A stretch of 64,000 nt of DNA from positions 186,001 through 250,000 of the forward strand of contig OU744737.1 of NCBI GenBank assembly GCA_916613615.1, given 5' to 3'. This DNA is from Steromphala cineraria. Taxonomy: Eukaryota; Mollusca; Gastropoda; Trochida; Trochidae. Of this stretch, positions 12,849-24,285 are shown piece by piece. The notes beneath the pieces were generated by a model, which saw only the letters and a program-made list of their open reading frames with translations, ran no database searches and was not told where the DNA came from. The translations under genes were made by a program, and so were the position numbers. The first letter of the stretch is position 1. Every line of letters begins with the position of its first letter.

Positions 12849-14035
12849 AGGGGTCGGTAGTTGTGTGAGGCTGAGATTGATGCAAGTAGTGGGTAGTTGT
12901 TAGAGGTTGAGATTGATGCAGGGGTCGGTAGTTGTTAGAGGTTGAGATTGATGCAGGGAGTCTGTTGTTGTTAGAGGTTGAGATTGATGCAAGGTGTCGG
13001 TAGTTGTTAGAGGTTGAGATTGATGCAAGGTGTGGGTAGTTGTTAGAGGTTGAGATTGATGCAAGGGGTCGGTAGTTGTTAGAGGTTGAGATTGATGCAA
13101 GGTGTTGGTAGTTGTTAGAGGTTGAGATTGATGCAAGGTGTGGGTAGTTGTTAGAGGTTGAGATTGATGCAGGGAGTCGGTAGTTGTTAGAGGTTGAGAT
13201 TGATGCAATGTGTGGGTAGTTGTTAGAGGTTGAGATTGATGCAAGGTGTGGGTAGTTGTTAGAGGTTGAGATTGATGCAAGGTGTGGGTAGTTGTTAGAG
13301 GTTGAGATTGATGCAAGGTGTGGGTAGTTGTTAGAGGTTGAGATTGATGCAATGTGTGGGTAGTTGTTAGAGGTTGAGATTGATGCAAGGTGTGGGTAGT
13401 TGTTAGAGGTTGAGATTGATGCAAGGTGTGGGTAGTTGTTAGAGGTTGAGATTGATGCAAGGGGTGGGTAGTTGTTAGAGGTTGAGATTGATGCAAGGTG
13501 TGGGTAGTTGTTAGAGGTTGAGATTGATGCAAGGTGTGGGTAGTTGTTAGAGGTTGAGATTGATGCAAGGTGTGGGTAGTTGTTCGAGGTTGAGATTGAT
13601 GCAGGGAGTCTATTGTTGTTAGAGGTTGAGATTGATGCAAGGTGTGGGTAGTTGTTAGAGGTTGAGATTGATGCAAGGTGTGGGTAGTTGTTAGAGGTTC
13701 AGATTGATGCAAGGGGTGGGTAGTTGTTAGAGGTTGAGATTGATGCAAGGTGTGGGTAGTTGTTAGAGGTTGAGATTGATGCAAGGTGTGGGTAGTTGTT
13801 AGAGGTTGAGATTGATGCAAGGTGTGGGTAGTTGTTCGAGGTTGAGATTGATGCAGGGAGTCTGTTGTTGTTAGAGGTTGAGATTGATGCAAGGGGTCGG
13901 TAGTTGTTAGAGGTTGAGATTGATGCAAGGTGTGGGTAGTTGTTAGAGGTTCAGATTGATGCAAGGGGTGGGTAGTTGTTAGAGGTTGAGATTGATGCAA
14001 GGTGTGGGTAGTTGTTAGAGGTTGAGATTGATGCA

Positions 14036-15356
14036 AGGTGTAGGTAGTTGTTAGAGGTTGAGATTGATGCAAGGTGTGGGTAGTTGTTCGAGGTTGAGAT
14101 TGATGCAGGGAGTCTGTTGTTGTTAGAGGTTGAGATTGATGCAAGGGGTCGGTAGTTGTTAGAGGTTGAGATTGATGCAAGGTGTGGGTAGTTGTTAGAG
14201 GTTGAGATTGATGCAGGGGTTCGGTTGTTGTTAGAGGTTGAGATTGATGCAGGGAGTCTGTTGTTGTTAGAGGTTGAGATTGATGCAAGGTGTCGGTAGT
14301 TGTTAGAGGTTGAGATTGATGCAAGGTGTGGGTAGTTGTTAGAGGTTGAGATTGATGCAAGGGGTCGGTAGTTGTTAAAGGTTGAGATTGATGCAACGTG
14401 TGGGTAGTTGTTAGAGGTTGAGATTGATGCAAGGTGTGGGTAGTTGTTAGAGGTTGAGATTGATGCAAGGGGTCGGTAGTTGTTAGAGGTTGAGATTGAT
14501 GCAGGGGGTCGGTAGTTGTTAGAGGTTGAGATTGATGCAGGGAGTCTGTTGTTGTTAGAGGTTGAGATTGATGCAGGGAGTCTGTTGTTGTTAGAGGTTG
14601 AGATTGATGCAAGGGGTCGGTAGTTGTGTGAGGCTGAGATTGATGCAAGTAGTGGGTAGTTGTTAGAGGTTGAGATTGATGCAGGGGTCGGTAGTTGTTA
14701 GAGGTTGAGATTGATGCAGGGAGTCTGTTGTTGTTAGAGGTTGAGATTGATGCAAGGTGTCGGTAGTTGTTAGAGGTTGAGATTGATGCAAGGTGTGGGT
14801 AGTTGTTAGAGGTTGAGATTGATGCAAGGGGTCGGTAGTTGTTAGAGGTTGAGATTGATGCAAGGTGTGGGTAGTTGTTAGAGGTTGAGATTGATGCAAG
14901 GTGTGGGTAGTTGTTAGAGGTTGAGATTGATGCAGGGAGTCGGTAGTTGTTAGAGGTTGAGATTGATGCAATGTGTGGGTAGTTGTTAGAGGTTGAGATT
15001 GATGCAAGGTGTGGGTAGTTGTTAGAGGTTGAGATTGATGCAAGGGGTGGGTAGTTGTTAGAGGTTGAGATTGATGCAAGGTGTGGGTAGTTGTTAGAGG
15101 TTGAGATTGATGCAATGTGTGGGTAGTTGTTAGAGGTTGAGATTGATGCAAGGTGTGGGTAGTTGTTAGAGGTTGAGATTGATGCAAGGTGTGGGTAGTT
15201 GTTAGAGGTTGAGATTGATGCAAGGGGTGGGTAGTTGTTAGAGGTTGAGATTGATGCAAGGTGTGGGTAGTTGTTAGAGGTTGAGATTGATGCAAGGTGT
15301 GGGTAGTTGTTAGAGGTTGAGATTGATGCAGGGGTCGGTAGTTGTTAGAGGTTGAG
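14036..15356 (-). repeat. Right arm of 1.3-kb inverted duplication
   Basis: This is the reverse-complement partner of 7940-9260, separated from it by about 4.8 kb that contains junction 2. Diagnostic bases shared with the other arm are GTGTAGGTAG at 14039-14048, GCAACGTGTG at 14393, GTTAAAGG at 14375, CTGAGATTG at 14634 and two GCAATGTGTG units near 14968 and 15112. A similar but less exact copy of the left half lies at about 16497-17129, where one GGTGTTGG unit replaces GGTGTGGG and an AATG unit is changed. Confidence 0.9.
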
Positions 15357-18300
15357 ATTGATGCAGGGAGTCTGTTGTTGTTAGAGGTTGAGATTGATGC
15401 AAGGTGTCGGTAGTTGTTAGAGGTTGAGATTGATGCAAGGTGTGGGTAGTTGTTAGAGGTTGAGATTGATGCAAGGGGTCGGTAGTTGTTAGAGGTTGAG
15501 ATTGATGCAAGGTGTTGGTAGTTGTTAGAGGTTGAGATTGATGCAAGGTGTGGGTAGTTGTTAGAGGTTGAGATTGATGCAAGGTGTGGGTAGTTGTTAG
15601 AGGTTGAGATTGATGCAAGGTGTGGGTAGTTGTTAGAGGTTGAGATTGATGCAAGGTGTGGGTAGTTGTTAGAGGTTGAGATTGATGCAGGGAGTCTGTT
15701 GTTGTTAGAGGTTGAGATTGATGCAAGGTGTGGGTAGTTGTTAGAGGTTGAGATTGATGCAAGGTGTGGGTAGTTGTTAGAGGTTCAGATTGATGCAAGG
15801 GGTGGGTAGTTGTTAGAGGTTGAGATTGATGCAAGGTGTGGGTAGTTGTTAGAGGTTGAGATTGATGCAAGGTGTGGGTAGTTGTTAGAGGTTGAGATTG
15901 ATGCAAGGTGTGGGTAGTTGTTCGAGGTTGAGATTGATGCAGGGAGTCTGTTGTTGTTAGAGGTTGAGATTGATGCAAGGGGTCGGTAGTTGTTAGAGGT
16001 TGAGATTGATGCAAGGTGTGGGTAGTTGTTAGAGGTTCAGATTGATGCAAGGGGTGGGTAGTTGTTAGAGGTTGAGATTGATGCAGGGAGTCTGTTGTTG
16101 TTAGAGGTTGAGATTGATGCAAGGTGTCGGTAGTTGTGTGAGGTTGAGATTGATGCAAGGTGTGGGTAGTTGTTAGAGGTTGAGATTGATGCAAGGGGTC
16201 GGTAGTTGTTAAAGGTTGAGATTGATGCAACGTGTGGGTAGTTGTTAGAGGTTGAGATTGATGCAAGGTGTGGGTAGTTGTTAGAGGTTGAGATTGATGC
16301 AAGGGGTCGGTAGTTGTTAGAGGTTGAGATTGATGCAGGGGGTCGGTAGTTGTTAGAGGTTGAGATTGATGCAGGGAGTCTGTTGTTGTTAGAGGTTGAG
16401 ATTGATGCAGGGAGTCTGTTGTTGTTAGAGGTTGAGATTGATGCAAGGGGTCGGTAGTTGTGTGAGGCTGAGATTGATGCAAGTAGTGGGTAGTTGTTAG
16501 AGGTTGAGATTGATGCAGGGGTCGGTAGTTGTTAGAGGTTGAGATTGATGCAGGGAGTCTGTTGTTGTTAGAGGTTGAGATTGATGCAAGGTGTCGGTAG
16601 TTGTTAGAGGTTGAGATTGATGCAAGGTGTGGGTAGTTGTTAGAGGTTGAGATTGATGCAAGGGGTCGGTAGTTGTTAGAGGTTGAGATTGATGCAAGGT
16701 GTTGGTAGTTGTTAGAGGTTGAGATTGATGCAAGGTGTGGGTAGTTGTTAGAGGTTGAGATTGATGCAGGGAGTCGGTAGTTGTTAGAGGTTGAGATTGA
16801 TGCAAGGTGTGGGTAGTTGTTAGAGGTTGAGATTGATGCAAGGTGTGGGTAGTTGTTAGAGGTTGAGATTGATGCAAGGGGTGGGTAGTTGTTAGAGGTT
16901 GAGATTGATGCAAGGTGTGGGTAGTTGTTAGAGGTTGAGATTGATGCAATGTGTGGGTAGTTGTTAGAGGTTGAGATTGATGCAAGGTGTGGGTAGTTGT
17001 TAGAGGTTGAGATTGATGCAAGGTGTGGGTAGTTGTTAGAGGTTGAGATTGATGCAAGGGGTGGGTAGTTGTTAGAGGTTGAGATTGATGCAAGGTGTGG
17101 GTAGTTGTTAGAGGTTGAGATTGATGCAAGGTGTGGGTAGTTGTTAGAGGTTGAGATTGATGCAGGGGTCGGTAGTTGTTAGAGGTTGAGATTGATGCAG
17201 GGAGTCTGTTGTTGTTAGAGGTTGAGATTGATGCAAGGTGTCGGTAGTTGTTAGAGGTTGAGATTGATGCAAGGTGTGGGTAGTTGTTAGAGGTTGAGAT
17301 TGATGCAAGGGGTCGGTAGTTGTTAGAGGTTGAGATTGATGCAAGGTGTTGGTAGTTGTTAGAGGTTGAGATTGATGCAAGGTGTGGGTAGTTGTTAGAG
17401 GTTGAGATTGATGCAAGGTGTGGGTAGTTGTTAGAGGTTGAGATTGATGCAAGGTGTGGGTAGTTGTTAGAGGTTGAGATTGATGCAAGGTGTGGGTAGT
17501 TGTTCGAGGTTGAGATTGATGCAGGGAGTCTGTTGTTGTTAGAGGTTGAGATTGATGCAAGGTGTGGGTAGTTGTTAGAGGTTCAGATTGATGCAAGGGG
17601 TGGGTAGTTGTTAGAGGTTGAGATTGATGCAAGGTGTGGGTAGTTGTTAGAGGTTGAGATTGATGCAAGGTGTGGGTAGTTGTTAGAGGTTGAGATTGAT
17701 GCAAGGTGTGGGTAGTTGTTAGAGGTTGAGATTGATGCAAGGTGTGGGTAGTTGTTAGAGGTTGAGATTGATGCAAGGGGTGGGTAGTTGTTAGAGGTTG
17801 AGATTGATGCAAGGTGTGGGTAGTTGTTAGAGGTTGAGATTGATGCAAGGTGTGGGTAGTTGTTAGAGGTTGAGATTGATGCAAGGTGTGGGTAGTTGTT
17901 CGAGGTTGAGATTGATGCAGGGAGTCTGTTGTTGTTAGAGGTTGAGATTGATGCAAGGTGTGGGTAGTTGTTAGAGGTTGAGATTGATGCAAGGTGTGGG
18001 TAGTTGTTAGAGGTTGAGATTGATGCAAGGGGTGGGTAGTTGTTAGAGGTTGAGATTGATGCAAGGTGTGGGTAGTTGTTAGAGGTTGAGATTGATGCAA
18101 GGTGTGGGTAGTTGTTAGAGGTTGAGATTGATGCAAGGTGTGGGTAGTTGTTCGAGGTTGAGATTGATGCAGGGAGTCTGTTGTTGTTAGAGGTTGAGAT
18201 TGATGCAAGGGGTCGGTAGTTGTTAGAGGTTGAGATTGATGCAAGGTGTGGGTAGTTGTTAGAGGTTGAGATTGATGCAGGGGTTCGGTTGTTGTTAGAG

Positions 18301-18726
18301 GTTGAGATTGATGCAGGGAGTCTGTTGTTGTTAGAGGTTGAGATTGATGCAAGGTGTCGGTAGTTGTGTGAGGTTGAGATTGATGCAAGGTGTGGGTAGT
18401 TGTTAGAGGTTGAGATTGATGCAAGGGGTCGGTAGTTGTTAAAGGTTGAGATTGATGCAAGGTGTGGGTAGTTGTTAGAGGTTGAGATTGATGCAAGGTG
18501 TGGGTAGTTGTTAGAGGTTGAGATTGATGCAAGGTGTCGGTAGTTGTTAGAGGTTGAGATTGATGCAGGGGGTCGGTAGTTGTTAGAGGTTGAGATTGAT
18601 GCAGGGAGTCTGTTGTTGTTAGAGGTTGAGATTGATGCAGGGAGTCTGTTGTTGTTAGAGGTTGAGATTGATGCAAGGGGTCGGTAGTTGTGTGAGGCTG
18701 AGATTGATGCAAGTAGTGGGTAGTTG

Positions 18727-21700
18727 TTAGAGGTTGAGATTGATGCAGGGGTCGGTAGTTGTTAGAGGATGAGATTGATGCAGGGAGTCTGTTGTTGTTA
18801 GAGGTTGAGATTGATGCAAGGTGTCGGTAGTTGTTAGAGGTTGAGATTGATGCAAGGTGTGGGTAGTTGTTAGAGGTTGAGATTGATGCAAGGTGTGGGT
18901 AGTTGTTAGAGGTTGAGATTGATGCAAGGTGTTGGTAGTTGTTAGAGGTTGAGATTGATGCAAGGTGTGGGTAGTTGTTAGAGGTTGAGATTGATGCAGG
19001 GAGTCGGTAGTTGTTAGAGGTTGAGATTGATGCAATGTGTGGGTAGTTGTTAGAGGTTGAGATTGATGCAAGGTGTGGGTAGTTGTTAGAGGTTGAGATT
19101 GATGCAAGGGGTGGGTAGTTGTTAGAGGTTGAGATTGATGCAAGGTGTGGGTAGTTGTTAGAGGTTGAGATTGATGCAAGGTGTGGGTAGTTGTTAGAGG
19201 TTGAGATTGATGCAAGGTGTGGGTAGTTGTTAGAGGTTGAGATTGATGCAAGGTGTGGGTAGTTGTTAGAGGTTGAGATTGATGCAAGGGGTGGGTAGTT
19301 GTTAGAGGTTGAGATTGATGCAAGGTGTGGGTAGTTGTTAGAGGTTGAGATTGATGCAAGGTGTGGGTAGTTGTTAGAGGTTGAGATTGATGCAAGGTGT
19401 GGGTAGTTGTTCGAGGTTGAGATTGATGCAGGGAGTCTGTTGTTGTTAGAGGTTAAGATTGATGCAAGGTGTGGGTAGTTGTTAGAGGTTGAGATTGATG
19501 CAAGGTGTGGGTAGTTGTTAGAGGTTCAGATTGATGCAAGGGGTGGGTAGTTGTTAGAGGTTGAGATTGATGCAAGGTGTGGGTAGTTGTTAGAGGTTGA
19601 GATTGATGCAAGGTGTGGGTAGTTGTTAGAGGTTGAGATTGATGCAAGGTGTGGGTAGTTGTTCGAGGTTGAGATTGATGCAGGGAGTCTGTTGTTGTTA
19701 GAGGTTGAGATTGATGCAAGGGGTCGGTAGTTGTTAGAGGTTGAGATTGATGCAAGGTGTGGGTAGTTGTTCGAGGTTGAGATTGATGCAGGGGTTCGGT
19801 TGTTGTTAGAGGTTGAGATTGATGCAGGGAGTCTGTTGTTGTTAGAGGTTGAGATTGATGCAAGGTGTCGGTAGTTGTGTGAGGTTGAGATTGATGCAAG
19901 GTGTGGGTAGTTGTTAGAGGTTGAGATTGATGCAAGGGGTCGGTAGTTGTTAAAGGTTGAGATTGATGCAAGGTGTGGGTAGTTGATAGAGGTTGAGATT
20001 GATGCAAGGTGTGGGTAGTTGTTAGAGGTTGAGATTGATGCAAGGTGTGGGTAGTTGTTAGAGGTTGAGATTGATGCAAGGTGTGGGTAGTTGTTAGAGG
20101 TTGAGATTGATGCAAGGTGTCGGTAGTTGTTAGAGGTTGAGATTGATGCAAGGTGTGGGTAGTTGTTAGAGGTTGAGATTGATGCAAGGTGTGGGTAGTT
20201 GTTAGAGGTTGAGATTGATGCAAGGTGTGGGTAGTTGTTAGAGGTTGAGATTGATGCAAGGTGTGGGTAGTTGTTAGAGGTTGAGATTGATGCAGGGGGT
20301 CGGTAGTTGTTAGAGGTTGAGATTGATGCAGGGAGTCTGTTGTTGTTAGAGGTTGAGATTGATGCAAGGTGTCGGTAGTTGTGTGAGGTTGAGATTGATG
20401 CAAGGGGTCGGTAGTTGTGTGAGGTTGAGATTGATGCAAGGTGTGGGTAGTTGTTAGAGGTTGAGATTGATGCAAGGGGTCGGTAGTTGTTAGAGGTTGA
20501 GATTGATGCAGGGGGTCGGTAGTTGTTAGAGGTTGAGATTGATGCAGGGAGTCTGTTGTTGTTAGAGGTTGAGATTGATGCAGGGAGTCTGTTGTTGTTA
20601 GAGGTTGAGATTGATGCAAGGGGTCGGTAGTTGTGTGAGGTTGAGATTGATGCAAGGTGTGGGTAGTTGTTAGAGGTTGAGATTGATGCAGGGGTCGGTA
20701 GTTGTTAGAGGTTGAGATTGATGCAGGGAGTCTGTTGTTGTTAGAGGTTGAGATTGATGCAAGGTGTGGGTAGTTGTTAGAGGTTGAGATTGATGCAAGG
20801 TGTGGGTAGTTGTTAGAGGTTGAGATTGATGCAAGGTGTGGGTAGTTGTTAGAGGTTGAGATTGATGCAGGGAGTCGGTAGTTGTTAGAGGTTGAGATTG
20901 ATGCAAGGTATGGGTAGTTGTTAGAGGTTGAGATTGATGCAAGGTGTGGGTAGTTGTTAGAGGTTGAGATTGATGCAAGGGGTGGGTAGTTGTTAGAGGT
21001 TGAGATTGATGCAAGGTGTGGGTAGTTGTTAGAGGTTGAGATTGATGCAAGGTGTGGGTAGTTGTGTGAGGTTGAGATTGATGCAAGGTGTGGGTAGTTG
21101 TTAGAGGTTGAGATTGATGCAAGGTGTGGGTAGTTGTTAGAGGTTGAGATTGATGCAAGGTGTGGGTAGTTGTTAGAGGTTGAGATTGATGCAAGGGGTG
21201 GGTAGTTGTTAGAGGTTGAGATTGATGCAAGGTGTGGGTAGTTGTTAGAGGTTGAGATTGATGCAAGGTGTGGGTAGTTGTTAGAGGTTGAGATTGATGC
21301 AAGGTGTGGGTAGTTGTTCGAGGTTGAGATTGATGCAGGGAGTCTGTTGTTGTTAGAGGTTAAGATTGATGCAAGGTGTGGGTAGTTGTTAGAGGTTGAG
21401 ATTGATGCAAGGTGTGGGTAGTTGTTAGAGGTTCAGATTGATGCAAGGGGTGGGTAGTTGTTAGAGGTTGAGATTGATGCAAGGTGTGGGTAGTTGTTAG
21501 AGGTTGAGATTGATGCAAGGTGTGGGTAGTTGTTAGAGGTTGAGATTGATGCAAGGTGTGGGTAGTTGTTCGAGGTTGAGATTGATGCAGGGAGTCTGTT
21601 GTTGTTAGAGGTTGAGATTGATGCAAGGGGTCGGTAGTTGTTAGAGGTTGAGATTGATGCAAGGTGTGGGTAGTTGTTAGAGGTTGAGATTGATGCAGGG

Positions 21701-24285
21701 GTTCGGTTGTTGTTAGAGGTTGAGATTGATGCAGGGAGTCTGTTGTTGTTAGAGGTTGAGATTGATGCAAGGTGTCGGTAGTTTTGTGAGGTTGAGATTG
21801 ATGCAAGGTGTGGGTAGTTGTTAGAGGTTGAGATTGATGCAAGGGGTCGGTAGTTGTTAAAGGTTGAGATTGATGCAAGGTGTGGGTAGTTGATAGAGGT
21901 TGAGATTGATGCAAGGTGTGGGTAGTTGTTAGAGGTTGAGATTGATGCAAGGTGTGGGTAGTTGTTAGAGGTTGAGATTGATGCAAGGTGTGGGTAGTTG
22001 TTAGAGGTTGAGATTGATGCAAGGTGTCGGTAGTTGTTAGAGGTTGAGATTGATGCAAGGTGTGGGTAGTTGTTAGAGTTTGAGATTGATGCAAGGTGTG
22101 GGTAGTTGTTAGAGGTTGAGATTGATGCAAGGTGTGGGTAGTTGTTAGAGGTTGAGATTGATGCAAGGTGTGGGTAGTTGTTAGAGGTTGAGATTGATGC
22201 AGGGGGTCGGTAGTTGTTAGAGGTTGAGATTGATGCAGGGAGTCTGTTGTTGTTAGAGGTTGAGATTGATGCAAGGTGTCGGTAGTTGTGTGAGGTTGAG
22301 ATTGATGCAAGGGGTCGGTAGTTGTGTGAGGTTGAGATTGATGCAAGGTGTGGGTAGTTGTTAGAGGTTGAGATTGATGCAAGGGGTCGGTAGTTGTTAG
22401 AGGTTGAGATTGATGCAGGGGGTCGGTAGTTGTTAGAGGTTGAGATTGATGCAGGGAGTCTGTTGTTGTTAGAGGTTGAGATTGATGCAGGGAGTCTGTT
22501 GTTGTTAGAGGTTGAGATTGATGCAAGGGGTCGGTAGTTGTGTGAGGTTGAGATTGATGCAAGGTGTGGGTAGTTGTTAGAGGTTGAGATTGATGCAGGG
22601 GTCGGTAGTTGTTAGAGGTTGAGATTGATGCAGGGAGTCTGTTGTTGTTAGAGGTTGAGATTGATGCAAGGTGTGGGTAGTTGTTAGAGGTTGAGATTGA
22701 TGCAAGGTGTGGGTAGTTGTTAGAGGTTGAGATTGATGCAAGGTGTGGGTAGTTGTTAGAGGTTGAGATTGATGCAGGGAGTCGGTAGTTGTTAGAGGTT
22801 GAGATTGATGCAAGGTATGGGTAGTTGTTAGAGGTTGAGATTGATGCAAGGTGTGGGTAGTTGTTAGAGGTTGAGATTGATGCAAGGGGTGGGTAGTTGT
22901 TAGAGGTTGAGATTGATGCAAGGTGTGGGTAGTTGTTAGAGGTTGAGATTGATGCAAGGTGTGGGTAGTTGTTAGAGGTTGAGATTGATGCAAGGTGTGG
23001 GTAGTTGTTCGAGGTTGAGATTGATGCAGGGAGTCTGTTGTTGTTAGAGGTTGAGATTGATGCAAGGTGTGGGTAGTTGTTAGAGGTTGAGATTGATGCA
23101 AGGTGTGGGTAGTTGTTAGAGGTTCAGATTGATGCAAGGGGTGGGTAGTTGTTAGAGGTTGAGATTGATGCAAGGTGTGGGTAGTTGTTAGAGGTTGAGA
23201 TTGATGCAAGGTGTGGGTAGTTGTTAGAGGTTGAGATTGATGCAAGGTGTGGGTAGTTGTTCGAGGTTGAGATTGATGCAGGGAGTCTGTTGTTGTTAGA
23301 GGTTGAGATTGATGCAAGGGGTCGGTAGTTGTTAGAGGTTGAGATTGATGCAAGGTGTGGGTAGTTGTTAGAGGTTGAGATTGATGCAGGGGTTCGGTTG
23401 TTGTTAGAGGTTGAGATTGATGCAGGGAGTCTGTTGTTGTTAGAGGTTGAGATTGATGCAAGGTGTCGGTAGTTGTGTGAGGTTGAGATTGATGCAAGGT
23501 GTGGGTAGTTGTTAGAGGTTGAGATTGATGCAAGGGGTCGGTAGTTGTTAAAGGTTGAGATTGATGCAAGGTGTGGGTAGTTGATAGAGGTTGAGATTGA
23601 TGCAAGGTGTGGGTAGTTGTTAGAGGTTGAGATTGATGCAAGGTGTGGGTAGTTGTTAGAGGTTGAGATTGATGCAAGGTGTGGGTAGTTGTTAGAGGTT
23701 GAGATTGATGCAAGGTGTCGGTAGTTGTTAGAGGTTGAGATTGATGCAAGGTGTGGGTAGTTGTTAGAGGTTGAGATTGATGCAAGGTGTGGGTAGTTGT
23801 TAGAGGTTGAGATTGATGCAAGGTGTGGGTAGTTGTTAGAGGTTGAGATTGATGCAAGGTGTGGGTAGTTGTTAGAGGTTGAGATTGATGCAGGGGGTCG
23901 GTAGTTGTTAGAGGTTGAGATTGATGCAGGGAGTCGGTTGTTGTTAGAGGTTGAGATTGATGCAAGGTGTCGGTAGTTGTGTGAGGTTGAGATTGATGCA
24001 AGGGGTCGGTAGTTGTGTGAGGTTGAGATTGATGCAAGGTGTGGGTAGTTGTTAGAGGTTGAGATTGATGCAAGGGGTCGGTAGTTGTTAGAGGTTGAGA
24101 TTGATGCAGGGGGTCGGTAGTTGTTAGAGGTTGAGATTGATGCAGGGAGTCTGTTGTTGTTAGAGGTTGAGATTGATGCAGGGAGTCTGTTGTTGTTAGA
24201 GGTTGAGATTGATGCAAGGGGTCGGTAGTTGTTAGAGGTTGAGATTGATGCAAGGTGTCGGTAGTTGTTAGAGGTTGAGATTGAT
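18727..24285 (+). repeat. Tandem higher-order repeat, about 1.7-1.9 kb
   Basis: Three long copies lie head to tail. The rare variant GTTGATAGAGG occurs at about 19982, 21889 and 23580, spacings of 1,907 and 1,691 bp, and a fourth occurrence lies 3,130 bp further at about 26710. The blocks 19453-20655 and 21360-22562 have nearly the same unit order over about 1.2 kb and differ by a few substitutions. One such difference is a TTCGAGG unit near 19770 where the other copy has TTAGAGG, and another is a TAGAGTTTGAG unit near 22075 in the second copy only. The third copy lacks a whole number of units, as expected from unequal exchange. Confidence 0.87.
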
